Source: Clostridium culturomicium
GTDB lineage: Bacteria > Bacillota > Clostridia > Clostridiales > Clostridiaceae
NCBI RefSeq assembly: GCF_000821305.1
Contig: NZ_CCXK01000017.1
Coordinates: forward strand, 1,657,327 to 1,721,326
Reading direction: 5' to 3'
Length of the DNA: 64,000 nucleotides
The position numbers were made by a program, and so were the translations under genes. Under the pieces are notes generated by a model. It did no database searches. It was not told the DNA's origin and saw only the letters and a list, made by a program, of their open reading frames with translations. Below, one piece after another: positions 28,192 through 36,838 of this stretch; positions within the stretch are counted from its first letter, which is position 1; each line of letters opens with the position of its first letter.

Positions 28192-28232
28192 TCACTTTAT
28201 AGAATTATTTACATTGTTGACTTATAAAGTGA
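28192..28232. repeat. Inverted repeat upstream of ftsK
   Basis: A perfect 10-bp inverted repeat (TCACTTTATA/TATAAAGTGA) is separated by 21 bp, about 100 bp before the ftsK start. The 351-bp gap 28093-28443 also holds the tepA terminator; nothing else was recognised in it. The repeat may be an operator or a leader hairpin. Confidence 0.45.
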
Positions 28233-28395
28233 CACCTATTCCTTCTTCGTACCCCTTATTTATTACCATTCCTTCTAATACTCATTTCAATCATTTCTTA
28301 CCATATTTCTTCCAAACTTAATTTATTCTATAACATCTTACTGCTTCCTTTTTATAAGTAAATTTAACTCATCATAAAACCAACATAAAATATTA

Positions 28396-28431
28396 AAGGC
28401 ATGATAGAAGAAAATATCTTCATCACGCCTT
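28396..28431 (-). terminator. Terminator of tepA
   Basis: An imperfect 15-bp stem between AAGGCATGATAGAAGA and TCTTCATCACGCCTT is followed by TTTAATATTTT on the minus strand, 12 bp after the stop. Confidence 0.8.
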
Positions 28432-28443
28432 AATCAAACATTA

Positions 28444-29295
28444 TTATTTACTTGTTGCTACTTCTTTTTCTTTTATTAACTCATCTAATTTATCAAGAGC
28501 TGATCTTATTCCGCCAACCTCATCAATAATTCCACACTCTACTGCTTGTTTGCCTATAAGAATTGTTCCTATATCATTCAAAAGTTCATCAGTCTGACTC
28601 ATTAATTCTACAAGTTTTTCCGAAGTTACATTAGATGTTCTTACTATAAACTCTATTATACGATCCTGCATTTTTTTAAAGTATTCAAAAGTTTGAGGTA
28701 CCCCAATAACAAATCCATTCATTCTTATAGGATGAACTATCATTGTAGCTGATGGAGTTATAAAGGAATAATCTGATGCCGTTGATAATGGAACCCCGAT
28801 GGAATGTCCTCCACCTATAACAATAGACACTGTAGGCTTACTTAAACTTGTAATCATCTCTGCAATTGCAAGTCCTGCCTCCACATCTCCCCCAGCAGTG
28901 TTTAATACAATTAAAACCCCCTTTACCTTGTCATCTCTTTCAATGGCAATAAGCTGTGGAATAACATGTTCATATTTTGTTGTTTTAGTTTGATTCCCAG
29001 ATATATTATGACCCTCTATCTGACCTATAATAGGTATAATTTGAATATTATCATCTGGTTTTGCTATATTGGCAGCTCCAATTTCTCTTATATTTTCAAT
29101 CTCATCAGACGAACTTGATGAATCATCTTCTGAAGCTTCATCCTTTTCTTTGCTCACTATTGTCTTTTCTATTTTCGCAGGCTTTGAAGTTTTTCCCTTA
29201 TCATGTTTATTTTTTTTACAGTCATCTTCTAACTCTATACCTTCTACAGCCATTGATATGTTATCATACGTCATATTATTATCATCTTTTAACAT
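28444..29295 (-). CDS. tepA: ClpP-like serine protease, TepA type
   Basis: A 283-residue protein with a low-complexity charged N-terminus (Lys/Asp/Ser-rich, about 20-75) and a ClpP/crotonase fold (about 90-275). GGDVEAGLAIAEMI and the Ser in GGGHSIGVPLS resemble the catalytic region, with His in TMIVHPIRM. The order dapG-tepA-ftsK is conserved with Bacillus, where TepA (YmfB) was linked to protein export and spore outgrowth protein degradation. The start at 29295 follows AGGAGG by 9 nt; that site is inside a strong hairpin. Confidence 0.88.
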   Translation of the reverse strand: MLKDDNNMTYDNISMAVEGIELEDDCKKNKHDKGKTSKPAKIEKTIVSKEKDEASEDDSSSSSDEIENIREIGAANIAKPDDNIQIIPIIGQIEGHNISGNQTKTTKYEHVIPQLIAIERDDKVKGVLIVLNTAGGDVEAGLAIAEMITSLSKPTVSIVIGGGHSIGVPLSTASDYSFITPSATMIVHPIRMNGFVIGVPQTFEYFKKMQDRIIEFIVRTSNVTSEKLVELMSQTDELLNDIGTILIGKQAVECGIIDEVGGIRSALDKLDELIKEKEVATSK

Positions 29296-29303
29296 AATAA
29301 AAT

Positions 29304-29339
29304 ACCTCCTAATACACTGTATTTTGTGCATTGGGAGGT
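29304..29339 (-). promoter_or_regulatory. Hairpin that contains the tepA ribosome binding site
   Basis: Between the dapG stop and tepA, arms of about 14 nt (ACCTCCCAATGCAC and GTGTATTAGGAGGT in mRNA sense) pair with one mismatch and one G-U. The AGGAGG used by tepA is the 3' arm. No long T-run follows, so it may be either a weak terminator or a translation-inhibiting structure. Confidence 0.55.
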
Positions 29340-29348
29340 TTTATTATT

Positions 29349-30536
29349 CTAACCTAAAGCAAATTCATTATGAAGTAAATTTATAGCATCCTTAACTCTG
29401 TCACTCTTTACCAAACACCATATGGTGGTGTGGGAGTCAGCCGTCTGAAGAATATCTATGTCACCTTCTTCTAAAGCTTTTAAAATTCTAGACATTACTC
29501 CAGGAACCCCTCTTATCTTAGAACCTATTACAGCTATCTTACTGCAGTCAGTTTCATATTCATAATTTATTTTTAGTTTCTCAGCTATAGCTTTAAATTT
29601 TTCCAAATCACCTTCACCTATTGTAAATACCTTTTCTCTAAGGAATACACTGATCAAATCAATACTGATTCCTTCTTCAGCTAAGGTATGGAAAATTGAA
29701 TTGCAGTGATCCTTTTGCTTGCTGCTGATAAGAATCTGAACTCTTTTATCCATATGAGTAATTCCAGTTATGATTTTATCATTTTCTTTAACATATGATG
29801 CTATTAAAGTTCCTTCACATTCACTTAAAGTATTTTTAATAACAAGAGGTATGTTATATCTTCTTGAAATTTCCACTGCTCTAGGATGAATAACCTTCGC
29901 TCCCTGCTCTGCAAATTGGAACACCTCATCATAGCTTATACTTTCAATTAAAGATGCCTTAGAAACAATCCTAGGATCTGCAGTCATAATTCCATCAACA
30001 TCAGTGTAAATTTGCACTTCAGAAGCTTTAAGCGCCGCGCCTAAAATAGCTCCTGTTACATCACTACCACCTCTGCCAATAGTGGTTATACTTCCATCCT
30101 CACAGATACCTTGAAATCCAGCAACTACCGGTATTTTACCTTGTTCTATTACTTTTAGAATATTAGAAGGCTCTACATCTATTATAGATGCATTATTAAA
30201 ATTATTATCTGTTTTTATTCCAGCTTCTCCGCCCATTAAAGGGATTGCATCAATGCCTGCTCTTAAAAGATCATTACACATTATTACCGTACTTAAAGTT
30301 TCACCACAAGAAAGCAATAAATCCATAGCTCTTTTATTATCATCTTTAAACTTATCATCCACTAAAGAAATCAATGTATCGGTAGCATAAGGTGACCCTT
30401 TCCTTCCCATAGCAGATACAACTACCACAGGCTGCTGTCCTTTATCTATAAGAGCCTTAATTTTTTTTACAACCAGTTTTCTATTCTCTTCATTTGCTAC
30501 TGATGTTCCCCCAAACTTTTGAACGACTATACTCAT
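29349..30536 (-). CDS. dapG: Aspartate kinase
   Basis: Phosphorylates aspartate, the first step of the lysine/diaminopimelate, threonine and methionine pathway. The 395-residue protein opens MSIVVQKFGGTSVANEE (kinase ATP site), has GRGGSDVTGAILGAALKA and ends in two ACT regulatory domains (about 262-395). The ATG at 30536 follows GGAGGT; the 18-codon extension overlaps the previous gene. The neighbours ymxH and tepA support DapG, the diaminopimelate-linked isozyme of sporeformers. Confidence 0.92.
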   Translation of the reverse strand: MSIVVQKFGGTSVANEENRKLVVKKIKALIDKGQQPVVVVSAMGRKGSPYATDTLISLVDDKFKDDNKRAMDLLLSCGETLSTVIMCNDLLRAGIDAIPLMGGEAGIKTDNNFNNASIIDVEPSNILKVIEQGKIPVVAGFQGICEDGSITTIGRGGSDVTGAILGAALKASEVQIYTDVDGIMTADPRIVSKASLIESISYDEVFQFAEQGAKVIHPRAVEISRRYNIPLVIKNTLSECEGTLIASYVKENDKIITGITHMDKRVQILISSKQKDHCNSIFHTLAEEGISIDLISVFLREKVFTIGEGDLEKFKAIAEKLKINYEYETDCSKIAVIGSKIRGVPGVMSRILKALEEGDIDILQTADSHTTIWCLVKSDRVKDAINLLHNEFALG

Positions 30537-30549
30537 ATTTACCTCCATG

Positions 30550-30825
30550 CTATATGTGGGTTTTTCGTAGTGTATCTCCATCCACATCAATGATTATAGT
30601 TTTAGAGCCTATCTTTTTTACATAGTCCCAAGATACCTCCAACATTTCATTTCCTTTAAAAAATAACTTATTAGATCTGCCGTCATTTAATAAAAGAAGC
30701 TTGAGTTGTCCATTTTCATCTATTACTATATCATTGTTGCCAAGTACACTATATTTATCTCCATCATTAATATTAATTATTTCGTATCTTTCCATCTCAC
30801 TTAAATATCTATACTTCTCTTCCAT
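30550..30825 (-). CDS. ymxH: YlmC/YmxH family PRC-barrel sporulation protein
   Basis: A 91-residue PRC-barrel protein (RYEIININDGDKYSVLG, then VSWDYVKKIGSKTIIIDVDG). Genes of this family are conserved in sporeformers and often sigma-E dependent, but no molecular function is known. In Bacillus ymxH lies between mlpA and the dap genes; here pnp precedes it directly, with no peptidase or deacetylase gene in between. Confidence 0.85.
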   Translation of the reverse strand: MEEKYRYLSEMERYEIININDGDKYSVLGNNDIVIDENGQLKLLLLNDGRSNKLFFKGNEMLEVSWDYVKKIGSKTIIIDVDGDTLRKTHI

Positions 30826-30962
30826 ATTATCACCTCATACATAATTAAATTACTATGATTAATATGTAGATAAATTCTCTTTTATGAATAAATAAGCAAA
30901 ACTTAATACAATTATAATATACTTTATGAAAATGTAAACCATTATGTACTTATATTTTAACA

Positions 30963-30991
30963 AAAAAATAAAAAGGTGGTTTCACCTTTTT
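30963..30991 (-). terminator. Terminator of pnp
   Basis: The stem AAAAGGTG/CACCTTTT with loop GTTT is followed by TATTTTTTT on the minus strand, just after the pnp stop. Confidence 0.9.
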
Positions 30992-30997
30992 ATTCCT

Positions 30998-33106
30998 CTA
31001 TGCTTCTGATTTATTTTCTTCTGAATCTTTTAAAGCATCTTTTCTTGAAAGATTTATTCTTCCTTGAGCATCTATTTCTGTAACTTTAACAAGTATTTCA
31101 TCTCCAATAGCAACAACATCTTCAACCTTGTTAACTCTTTCGTTAGCAAGCTTAGAAATGTGTACTAAACCTTCTTTACCTGGTAAAACTTCTACAAAAG
31201 CTCCAAATGCCATAATTTTAGTAACTTTTCCTAGGTAAATCTCGCCTGCTTCAACTTCTTTAGTGATTTCTTTAATCATTCTTAAAGCTTCATTAGCGCT
31301 ATCACCGTCATTAGACATGATTACTATCTTACCATCATCATTAGTATCAATCTTAACACCAGTATCTGCTATTATCTTCTTAATAGTCTTTCCTCCCGGT
31401 CCTATGATTTCTCTAACCTTATCTGGTTTAATATTTATAGTGTACATTCTTGGAGCATATGGTGATAACTCTTCTCTAGGGGCAGCTATACACTCATTAA
31501 TTTTCTCTAAGATGTGCATTCTTGCAGTTCTAGCATCTTCAATTGCTGTTCTGATACACCACTTAGATAAACCTTTAATCTTTGTATCTACTTGGATAGA
31601 TGTTATACCAACTTCAGTTCCTGCAACCTTAAAGTCCATGTCTCCAAAGAAGTCCTCTATTCCTTGTATATCAGTCATTACAGCTTCATCACTTAAATCT
31701 TCACTTGTGATTAATCCCATTGCTATACCAGCAGCTGGTCTCTTTATAGGAACTCCTGCATCAAGTAAAGCTAAAGTACTTCCACATACGCTGGCTTGTG
31801 AAGTAGATCCGTTTGAACTTAATACTTCTGAAACTAATCTAATTGCATATGGGAATTCTTCTTCTGAAGGTATTAATGGCTCAAGAGCTCTTTCAGCTAA
31901 AGCTCCATGTCCTATTTCTCTTCTTCCTGGTCCTCTTAGTGGTTTAACCTCACCTACACTGTAAGCTGGGAAGTTATAGTGGTGCATGTATCTTTTGCTT
32001 TCCTCTTCACCAAGGCCATCAATGATTTGAACATCACCTAAAGCTCCTAATGTTGCAACAGTCATTACTTGAGTTAATCCTCTTGTAAATAAACCTGTTC
32101 CATGAGTTCTTGGAAGTAATCCAGTTTCACAAGAGATTTTTCTAATTTCATTAAAAGCTCTTCCATCTGGTCTTCTTCTATCTTTAAGCATCATATGTCT
32201 AACGATTTCTTTTTGTATGTTATATATAGTTTCACCTATATCACTAGACTTATCTGCATATTTCTCTGCAAACTCTTCTTTTATTTTAGCTTTAATTTCA
32301 TCTATCTTAGCGTTTCTCTCATCTTTATCTGTGATGTACATTGCTTCTTTTAGCATATCATAAGAATAGTTTCTTATATCCTCTGCTAATTCTTCATCAA
32401 CGTGATATAAAACTGGTTCTGGTTTAAACTTTCCAAATTTAGCTCTCGCTTCTTCTTGGAATGCTATTATGTTTTGACACTCATTAAAACCAAAATCTAT
32501 TGCTTCGATCATAGTCTCCTCTGGTATTTCATCTCCACCAGCTTCAATCATCATTACTCTATCTTTAGTTGCACATACAGTTAACTGCATTGAGCTTAAT
32601 TCTCTTTCTTTAGATGTTGGGTTAATAACAAATTTTCCATCGATTAAACCAACAGATACAGTAGCAACAGCATCTACAAATGGAATACTAGAAATTAATA
32701 AAGCTACAGAAGCAGCATTCATTGCTAATATTTCTGGTGCATTATCTTGGTCTACAGAAACAACTGTACAAACAACCTGAACATCATTTCTATATCCTTT
32801 AGGAAATAATGGTCTTATTGGTCTATCAATAGCTCTACCATTAAGTATTGCTTTCTCAGATGGTCTTCCCTCTCTTTTTAAGAACCCTCCTGGTATTTTT
32901 CCTACTGCATATAATCTTTCTTCATATTCTACACTTAGTGGAAAGAAATCTATCCCTTGTCTTGGCTCCGGAGAAGCATTTACATTTACAAGAATTACAG
33001 TTTCACCATAACTCATGAACATAGCGCAATCAGATAACATTCCAACTTTGCCTATTTCAATTTTCATTTCTCTTCCAGCAACCATTGTGCTTAATACATT
33101 TGACAT
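30998..33106 (-). CDS. pnp: Polyribonucleotide nucleotidyltransferase (PNPase)
   Basis: Phosphorolytic 3'-5' exoribonuclease of 702 residues: two RNase PH-like cores, a KH domain (about 553-620, REIIGPGGKTIKKII) and an S1 domain (about 621-690, GKVTKIMAFGAFVEVLPGKE). The phosphate-binding region SEVLSSNGSTSQASVCG is intact. The order rpsO-pnp is the standard bacterial pair, with a terminator and about 375 bp between the two coding regions. Confidence 0.98.
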   Translation of the reverse strand: MSNVLSTMVAGREMKIEIGKVGMLSDCAMFMSYGETVILVNVNASPEPRQGIDFFPLSVEYEERLYAVGKIPGGFLKREGRPSEKAILNGRAIDRPIRPLFPKGYRNDVQVVCTVVSVDQDNAPEILAMNAASVALLISSIPFVDAVATVSVGLIDGKFVINPTSKERELSSMQLTVCATKDRVMMIEAGGDEIPEETMIEAIDFGFNECQNIIAFQEEARAKFGKFKPEPVLYHVDEELAEDIRNYSYDMLKEAMYITDKDERNAKIDEIKAKIKEEFAEKYADKSSDIGETIYNIQKEIVRHMMLKDRRRPDGRAFNEIRKISCETGLLPRTHGTGLFTRGLTQVMTVATLGALGDVQIIDGLGEEESKRYMHHYNFPAYSVGEVKPLRGPGRREIGHGALAERALEPLIPSEEEFPYAIRLVSEVLSSNGSTSQASVCGSTLALLDAGVPIKRPAAGIAMGLITSEDLSDEAVMTDIQGIEDFFGDMDFKVAGTEVGITSIQVDTKIKGLSKWCIRTAIEDARTARMHILEKINECIAAPREELSPYAPRMYTINIKPDKVREIIGPGGKTIKKIIADTGVKIDTNDDGKIVIMSNDGDSANEALRMIKEITKEVEAGEIYLGKVTKIMAFGAFVEVLPGKEGLVHISKLANERVNKVEDVVAIGDEILVKVTEIDAQGRINLSRKDALKDSEENKSEA

Positions 33107-33194
33107 TATTTTTTCCTCCTTTCAATTTTGAGCATATGTATATTATTTATATAATATTTATATTATTTGTAACTTTAATTAAAATTAAAATAAT

Positions 33195-33214
33195 AGAGCG
33201 GCCATTGCCGCTCT
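33195..33214 (-). terminator. Terminator of rpsO
   Basis: A perfect 8-bp GC-rich stem AGAGCGGC/GCCGCTCT with loop CATT follows rpsO. The tail is TATTATTTTAATTTTAA, so readthrough into pnp is possible. Confidence 0.8.
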
Positions 33215-33217
33215 TAA

Positions 33218-33481
33218 TTATTTTCTAATTCCTAATTTAGCAATTATTGTTCTGTATCTTTCGATATCTTGCTTCTTTAAGTAGCTTAATAGCCCTTTTC
33301 TTTGTCCAACCATCATTAAAAGACCTCTTCTTGAGTGGTGGTCTTTCTTGTGAACTTTTAAGTGCTCAGTTAACTCTTTTATTCTCTCTGTTAATAGAGC
33401 TATTTGAACCTCTGGAGAACCTGTATCTCCTTCTGTTCTTGCGAATGTTACCATTATTTCTTGTTTTCTTGCCTTATCCAT
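33218..33481 (-). CDS. rpsO: 30S ribosomal protein S15
   Basis: An 87-residue 16S rRNA-binding protein (EIMVTFARTEGDTGSPEVQI, HKKDHHSRRGLLMMVGQRK). The start at 33481 follows GGAGGT by about 10 nt; the 18-codon extension is leader. The leader contains a 6-bp inverted repeat (ATGCCA/TGGCAT, 33514-33535) that could be part of an S15 autoregulatory structure, as leaders of this gene are often controlled by S15 itself. That role is inference. Confidence 0.97.
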   Translation of the reverse strand: MDKARKQEIMVTFARTEGDTGSPEVQIALLTERIKELTEHLKVHKKDHHSRRGLLMMVGQRKGLLSYLKKQDIERYRTIIAKLGIRK

Positions 33482-33638
33482 GCGTAATGCACCTCCAATT
33501 GTTAAATCGCCATATGCCATGTAATCCGTTGGCATTCGAAATACATAGCATAAGGTTCCTATGAAATTATATCAAAATATATTTTCTTTGTAAATAGCAA
33601 ATATAATTTCAGCAATTAATTTTGTAAAAATTTAGGTT

Positions 33639-34601
33639 CTATTTTATGCTTTCACTCACAAAATCGTATCTTTTGTTTTCTACATATGCTTTATCTTTAA
33701 TCAATTGATTTTTTAAATCATCAAATGTTAAAAACTTCTTTTCATCTCTTATTTTTTCCAAAAAATAGATTTTTATATCTTTTTTATAAATATTTTCATT
33801 AAAATTTAGTATATGCGTTTCAATACTTAATTTCTTTCCATTTACCGTTGGGTTAAAACCTATATTAGTGATACCCTTATAAAAGCTCTTTTTATACTCT
33901 ACAACGGTACCATAGACCCCACCCTTGGGAACAAGGTACTTTTTGTTATAGTTCAGATTAACCGTAGGAAAATTAATTGTTCTTCCCAGCTGCCTTCCTT
34001 CAATAACTCTTCCCTTTAGCATATAGGGTCTTTTTAAAAGCACATTAGCTCTTTCAACATTTCCCTCTTGAAGGTTATGTCTTATTACTGAACTACTAGC
34101 CACTTCCCCGTCTAAAGTAACAGGTTCTACAACCTTAAGTTTATATCCAAACTCTAAACTGCATTTATGCAGAAGCTCTACATCTCCTAGATTTTTATAT
34201 CCAAATCTATAATTAAATCCTACTACAATACCATGAGCATTATAATACTCTCTTAAGTTTTTAATAAAATCTGAAGGAGGTATTTCCATAAACTCTCTAT
34301 TAAATTCCATGAAATTCAAAATATCAACACCAAGTTCTTCAAAGAGTTCAGCTTTTTCTTTATTACTCATGATCAGTTTAGGACAAATATCTTTGTTTAT
34401 AACTGATAAAGGATGATTTTTAAAGGTACAAACCATAATTTTAACATCATTGATTTTTAAATTTGCTTTAATCTCCTCCGCTAAATTTTTAGCTCCCTCA
34501 ATTAAAGCTCTATGACCTACATGTATACCATCAAAGCTGCCTAAAATTATAACGGTAGGTACATTAATAATCTTAGTAAAATTATCCCTAATAATCTTCA
34601 T
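33639..34601 (-). CDS. ribF: Bifunctional riboflavin kinase/FMN adenylyltransferase
   Basis: Makes FMN and FAD. The 320-residue protein has an N-terminal nucleotidyltransferase domain (GSFDGIHVGHRALIEG, about 22-37) and a C-terminal riboflavin kinase domain (about 190-305, GRVIEGRQLGRTINFPTVNL). The placement truB-ribF-rpsO is conserved. It lies 11 bp behind truB. Confidence 0.96.
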   Translation of the reverse strand: MKIIRDNFTKIINVPTVIILGSFDGIHVGHRALIEGAKNLAEEIKANLKINDVKIMVCTFKNHPLSVINKDICPKLIMSNKEKAELFEELGVDILNFMEFNREFMEIPPSDFIKNLREYYNAHGIVVGFNYRFGYKNLGDVELLHKCSLEFGYKLKVVEPVTLDGEVASSSVIRHNLQEGNVERANVLLKRPYMLKGRVIEGRQLGRTINFPTVNLNYNKKYLVPKGGVYGTVVEYKKSFYKGITNIGFNPTVNGKKLSIETHILNFNENIYKKDIKIYFLEKIRDEKKFLTFDDLKNQLIKDKAYVENKRYDFVSESIK

Positions 34602-34612
34602 AAGTATATCCC

Positions 34613-35506
34613 CTAAATAAACATTTTTATTAGTTTAAATCCTGCCCCTGTGTTTGAACCAACACCAATTAAAACATTATCAGTGTTATATACTGCATAT
34701 TCGCAGTTTTTCTTTACTTCATTAAGCAATGTTCTATCTTGTATTTTAACACCATTTGAGATTAATTTCTCAAATTTCGAATTTACAATTAACTTAGGAA
34801 AATTTTCAAAGACCTTTTCTAATGGAATTATATATGACTTTATATTTTCTTCACTTAATTCCTCCAGCTTTACACTGTTTTCAAGATTAAATGGTCCTGT
34901 GCTGCTTCTTTCTAGACTCCACATCATAGCTCCACAGCCAAGTTCTTCTCCTATGTCGTAGCATAAACTTCTTATATACGTTCCTTTAGAGCATTTAACT
35001 CGTATAGAAATGAAAGGTAGTTCTATAGATAAGATTTCAATACTGTGTATTGTAATACTTCTTGGTTCTCTATAAACTTCTATCCCTTCCCTTGCAAGTT
35101 CATATAACTTTTTACCATTTTGCTTTAAAGCAGAATACATAGGTGGTATCTGTTGTATATTCCCTACAAACTTATTAATAGCTTCAATAACAGCTTCTTC
35201 ACTACATTCAACTGCACTCTCACGCAAAATTTTACCTTCACGATCATAAGTATCAGTTACAACCCCTAGCTTTATTCCTGCAACATACTCTTTTGTATCT
35301 TCCATAATAAATTCTATAGCCTTAGTAGCTCTGCCTAGACAAACCGGTAGTACACCTCCAGCCTCTGGATCTAAAGTTCCACCATGTCCAACTTTTTTTT
35401 CCTTAGCTAGCCTTTTAACTTGTCTAACTACATCAAAGGACGTTATTCCAAGAGGTTTATTTATATTTAAAACTCCGCATATCTTAATTTCTTTAGATTC
35501 TGCCAT
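34613..35506 (-). CDS. truB: tRNA pseudouridine(55) synthase TruB
   Basis: Forms pseudouridine 55 in the T-loop of tRNAs. The 297-residue protein has the catalytic Asp46 in GGTLDPEAGGVLPV and the RNA-binding KGTYIRSLCYDIGEELG. The start codon lies 2 bp after the nrnA stop and has no strong ribosome binding site of its own, which suggests translational coupling. Confidence 0.96.
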   Translation of the reverse strand: MAESKEIKICGVLNINKPLGITSFDVVRQVKRLAKEKKVGHGGTLDPEAGGVLPVCLGRATKAIEFIMEDTKEYVAGIKLGVVTDTYDREGKILRESAVECSEEAVIEAINKFVGNIQQIPPMYSALKQNGKKLYELAREGIEVYREPRSITIHSIEILSIELPFISIRVKCSKGTYIRSLCYDIGEELGCGAMMWSLERSSTGPFNLENSVKLEELSEENIKSYIIPLEKVFENFPKLIVNSKFEKLISNGVKIQDRTLLNEVKKNCEYAVYNTDNVLIGVGSNTGAGFKLIKMFI

Positions 35507-35508
35507 AA

Positions 35509-36468
35509 TTACATCAACTCATTTTCTAGTATTTTATTAACTCTTTCTTTTACAGTCTCCATTGTACCTTCACAAAATAAGCCTGCAGCTCTAACATGGC
35601 CACCGCCATTAAACATTTCCGCAACCTTAGCCACATCAACTTTCTGCTTTGAACGAAGGCTAACTTTAACGCCACCTTTACTTTCTTTAAACAAAGCCAC
35701 AACCTCAACACCAGAAATCATAGTACCAAAATGAATAACTTCAGCTGAATCCATAGATTCTAACCCTGATTCTTCAAGCATATCGTTAGTTATTTCCATA
35801 AAAACTACTTTACCTTCTGATTGAAGATTTATGGTATCAATAACCTTGCCGAAAAACTTAACTTTTCTAAAATCTTTATTTTCAAAAACCCTTCTTTGAA
35901 CTGCATTAAAATCTATCCCTGTTTTCAGAAGACTTCCTGCAATTTCATGAGTTCTACTGGTTGTATTAGAGTGTTTAAAAGAGCTTGTATCTGTAAGAAT
36001 TGATGTGTATAAAGATAAAGCAATATCCTTAGTTATTTCTACCTTTAGTAAATTTAAAAGATCAAATATAATTTCACCAACAGCCGCAGCCTTAGTATCT
36101 ACATAATTTAAATCACCATATTTTTCATTGCTCATATGGTGATCTAAGTTTATAATTGCATAATTTCTATCTTCTCTTTGTAAATTTCCATTAATCCTCT
36201 TAAAATCCCCACAATCAACTACTATAACTAAATCTGTTTCTTCTTGAACATAATCTTTAAGTCCGGTAATTTCCTCTGAACATTTTAAATAGGTAAAAGT
36301 ATCTGGAATTATTTCTTTAGATATTAAATATGCATCTTTAGAAAGAAGTCTAAGCCCTTGTACAAGGGCTGTAGAACTTCCTAAAGAGTCACCGTCAGGA
36401 GATTGGTGAAATGTTACACCAATCTTATTGCTTTTCTCTATGATATCTAAAATTTCCTTAGTTATCAT
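35509..36468 (-). CDS. nrnA: DHH-family nanoRNase/pAp phosphatase NrnA
   Basis: Degrades short oligoribonucleotides and pAp. The 319-residue protein has a DHH domain (DGDSLGSSTALVQGL, the NLDHHMSNEKYGDLNYVD motif) and a C-terminal DHHA1 domain with GGGHVRAAG. It lies between rbfA and truB in the usual Bacillota ribosome-maturation cluster, 1 bp after rbfA. Confidence 0.94.
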   Translation of the reverse strand: MITKEILDIIEKSNKIGVTFHQSPDGDSLGSSTALVQGLRLLSKDAYLISKEIIPDTFTYLKCSEEITGLKDYVQEETDLVIVVDCGDFKRINGNLQREDRNYAIINLDHHMSNEKYGDLNYVDTKAAAVGEIIFDLLNLLKVEITKDIALSLYTSILTDTSSFKHSNTTSRTHEIAGSLLKTGIDFNAVQRRVFENKDFRKVKFFGKVIDTINLQSEGKVVFMEITNDMLEESGLESMDSAEVIHFGTMISGVEVVALFKESKGGVKVSLRSKQKVDVAKVAEMFNGGGHVRAAGLFCEGTMETVKERVNKILENELM

Positions 36469-36469
36469 T

Positions 36470-36820
36470 TTAATCCTGCTCCTTTATCTTTTGGAATAAA
36501 GATTCAAGATGACTTGCTTTATCTAAAGTAGTATCTAATTCAATAATCACTTCTGGAACATGTCTTAACTTAACATTTTTCCCAATTTCTTTTCTTATGA
36601 AACCAGTTGAACTTTTTAGAATTTTCAAGGCCTCTGCTTTTTGATCTTCTGTTCCAAATATGCTTACAAAAACTTTAGCATAGCTTAAATCTCTTGTAAC
36701 CTCTACATCCGTAACACTGATCATAGCATTAAGTCTTGGATCCTTAATTTTATTTTGGATAGTATTACTAACATCCTTTTTTATTTCTTCGTTTATTCTT
36801 CCGCCTCTATAATTAGCCAT
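36470..36820 (-). CDS. rbfA: Ribosome-binding factor A
   Basis: Late 30S maturation factor. A KH-fold protein of 116 residues starting MANYRGGRINEEIKKD, with VTDVEVTRDLSYAKVFVS and the end LDTTLDKASHLESLF. The ATG at 36820 follows an AAAGGAGTGATC site; the three-codon extension is rejected. Confidence 0.96.
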   Translation of the reverse strand: MANYRGGRINEEIKKDVSNTIQNKIKDPRLNAMISVTDVEVTRDLSYAKVFVSIFGTEDQKAEALKILKSSTGFIRKEIGKNVKLRHVPEVIIELDTTLDKASHLESLFQKIKEQD

Positions 36821-36838
36821 GGAGATCACTCCTTTCCA

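Noticed and set aside
31263..31964. A 233-codon open frame on the plus strand
   Set aside because: It is fully antisense to pnp, has the biased composition expected of an opposite-strand frame (Ser/Ile/Pro-rich) and no ribosome binding site or family features.
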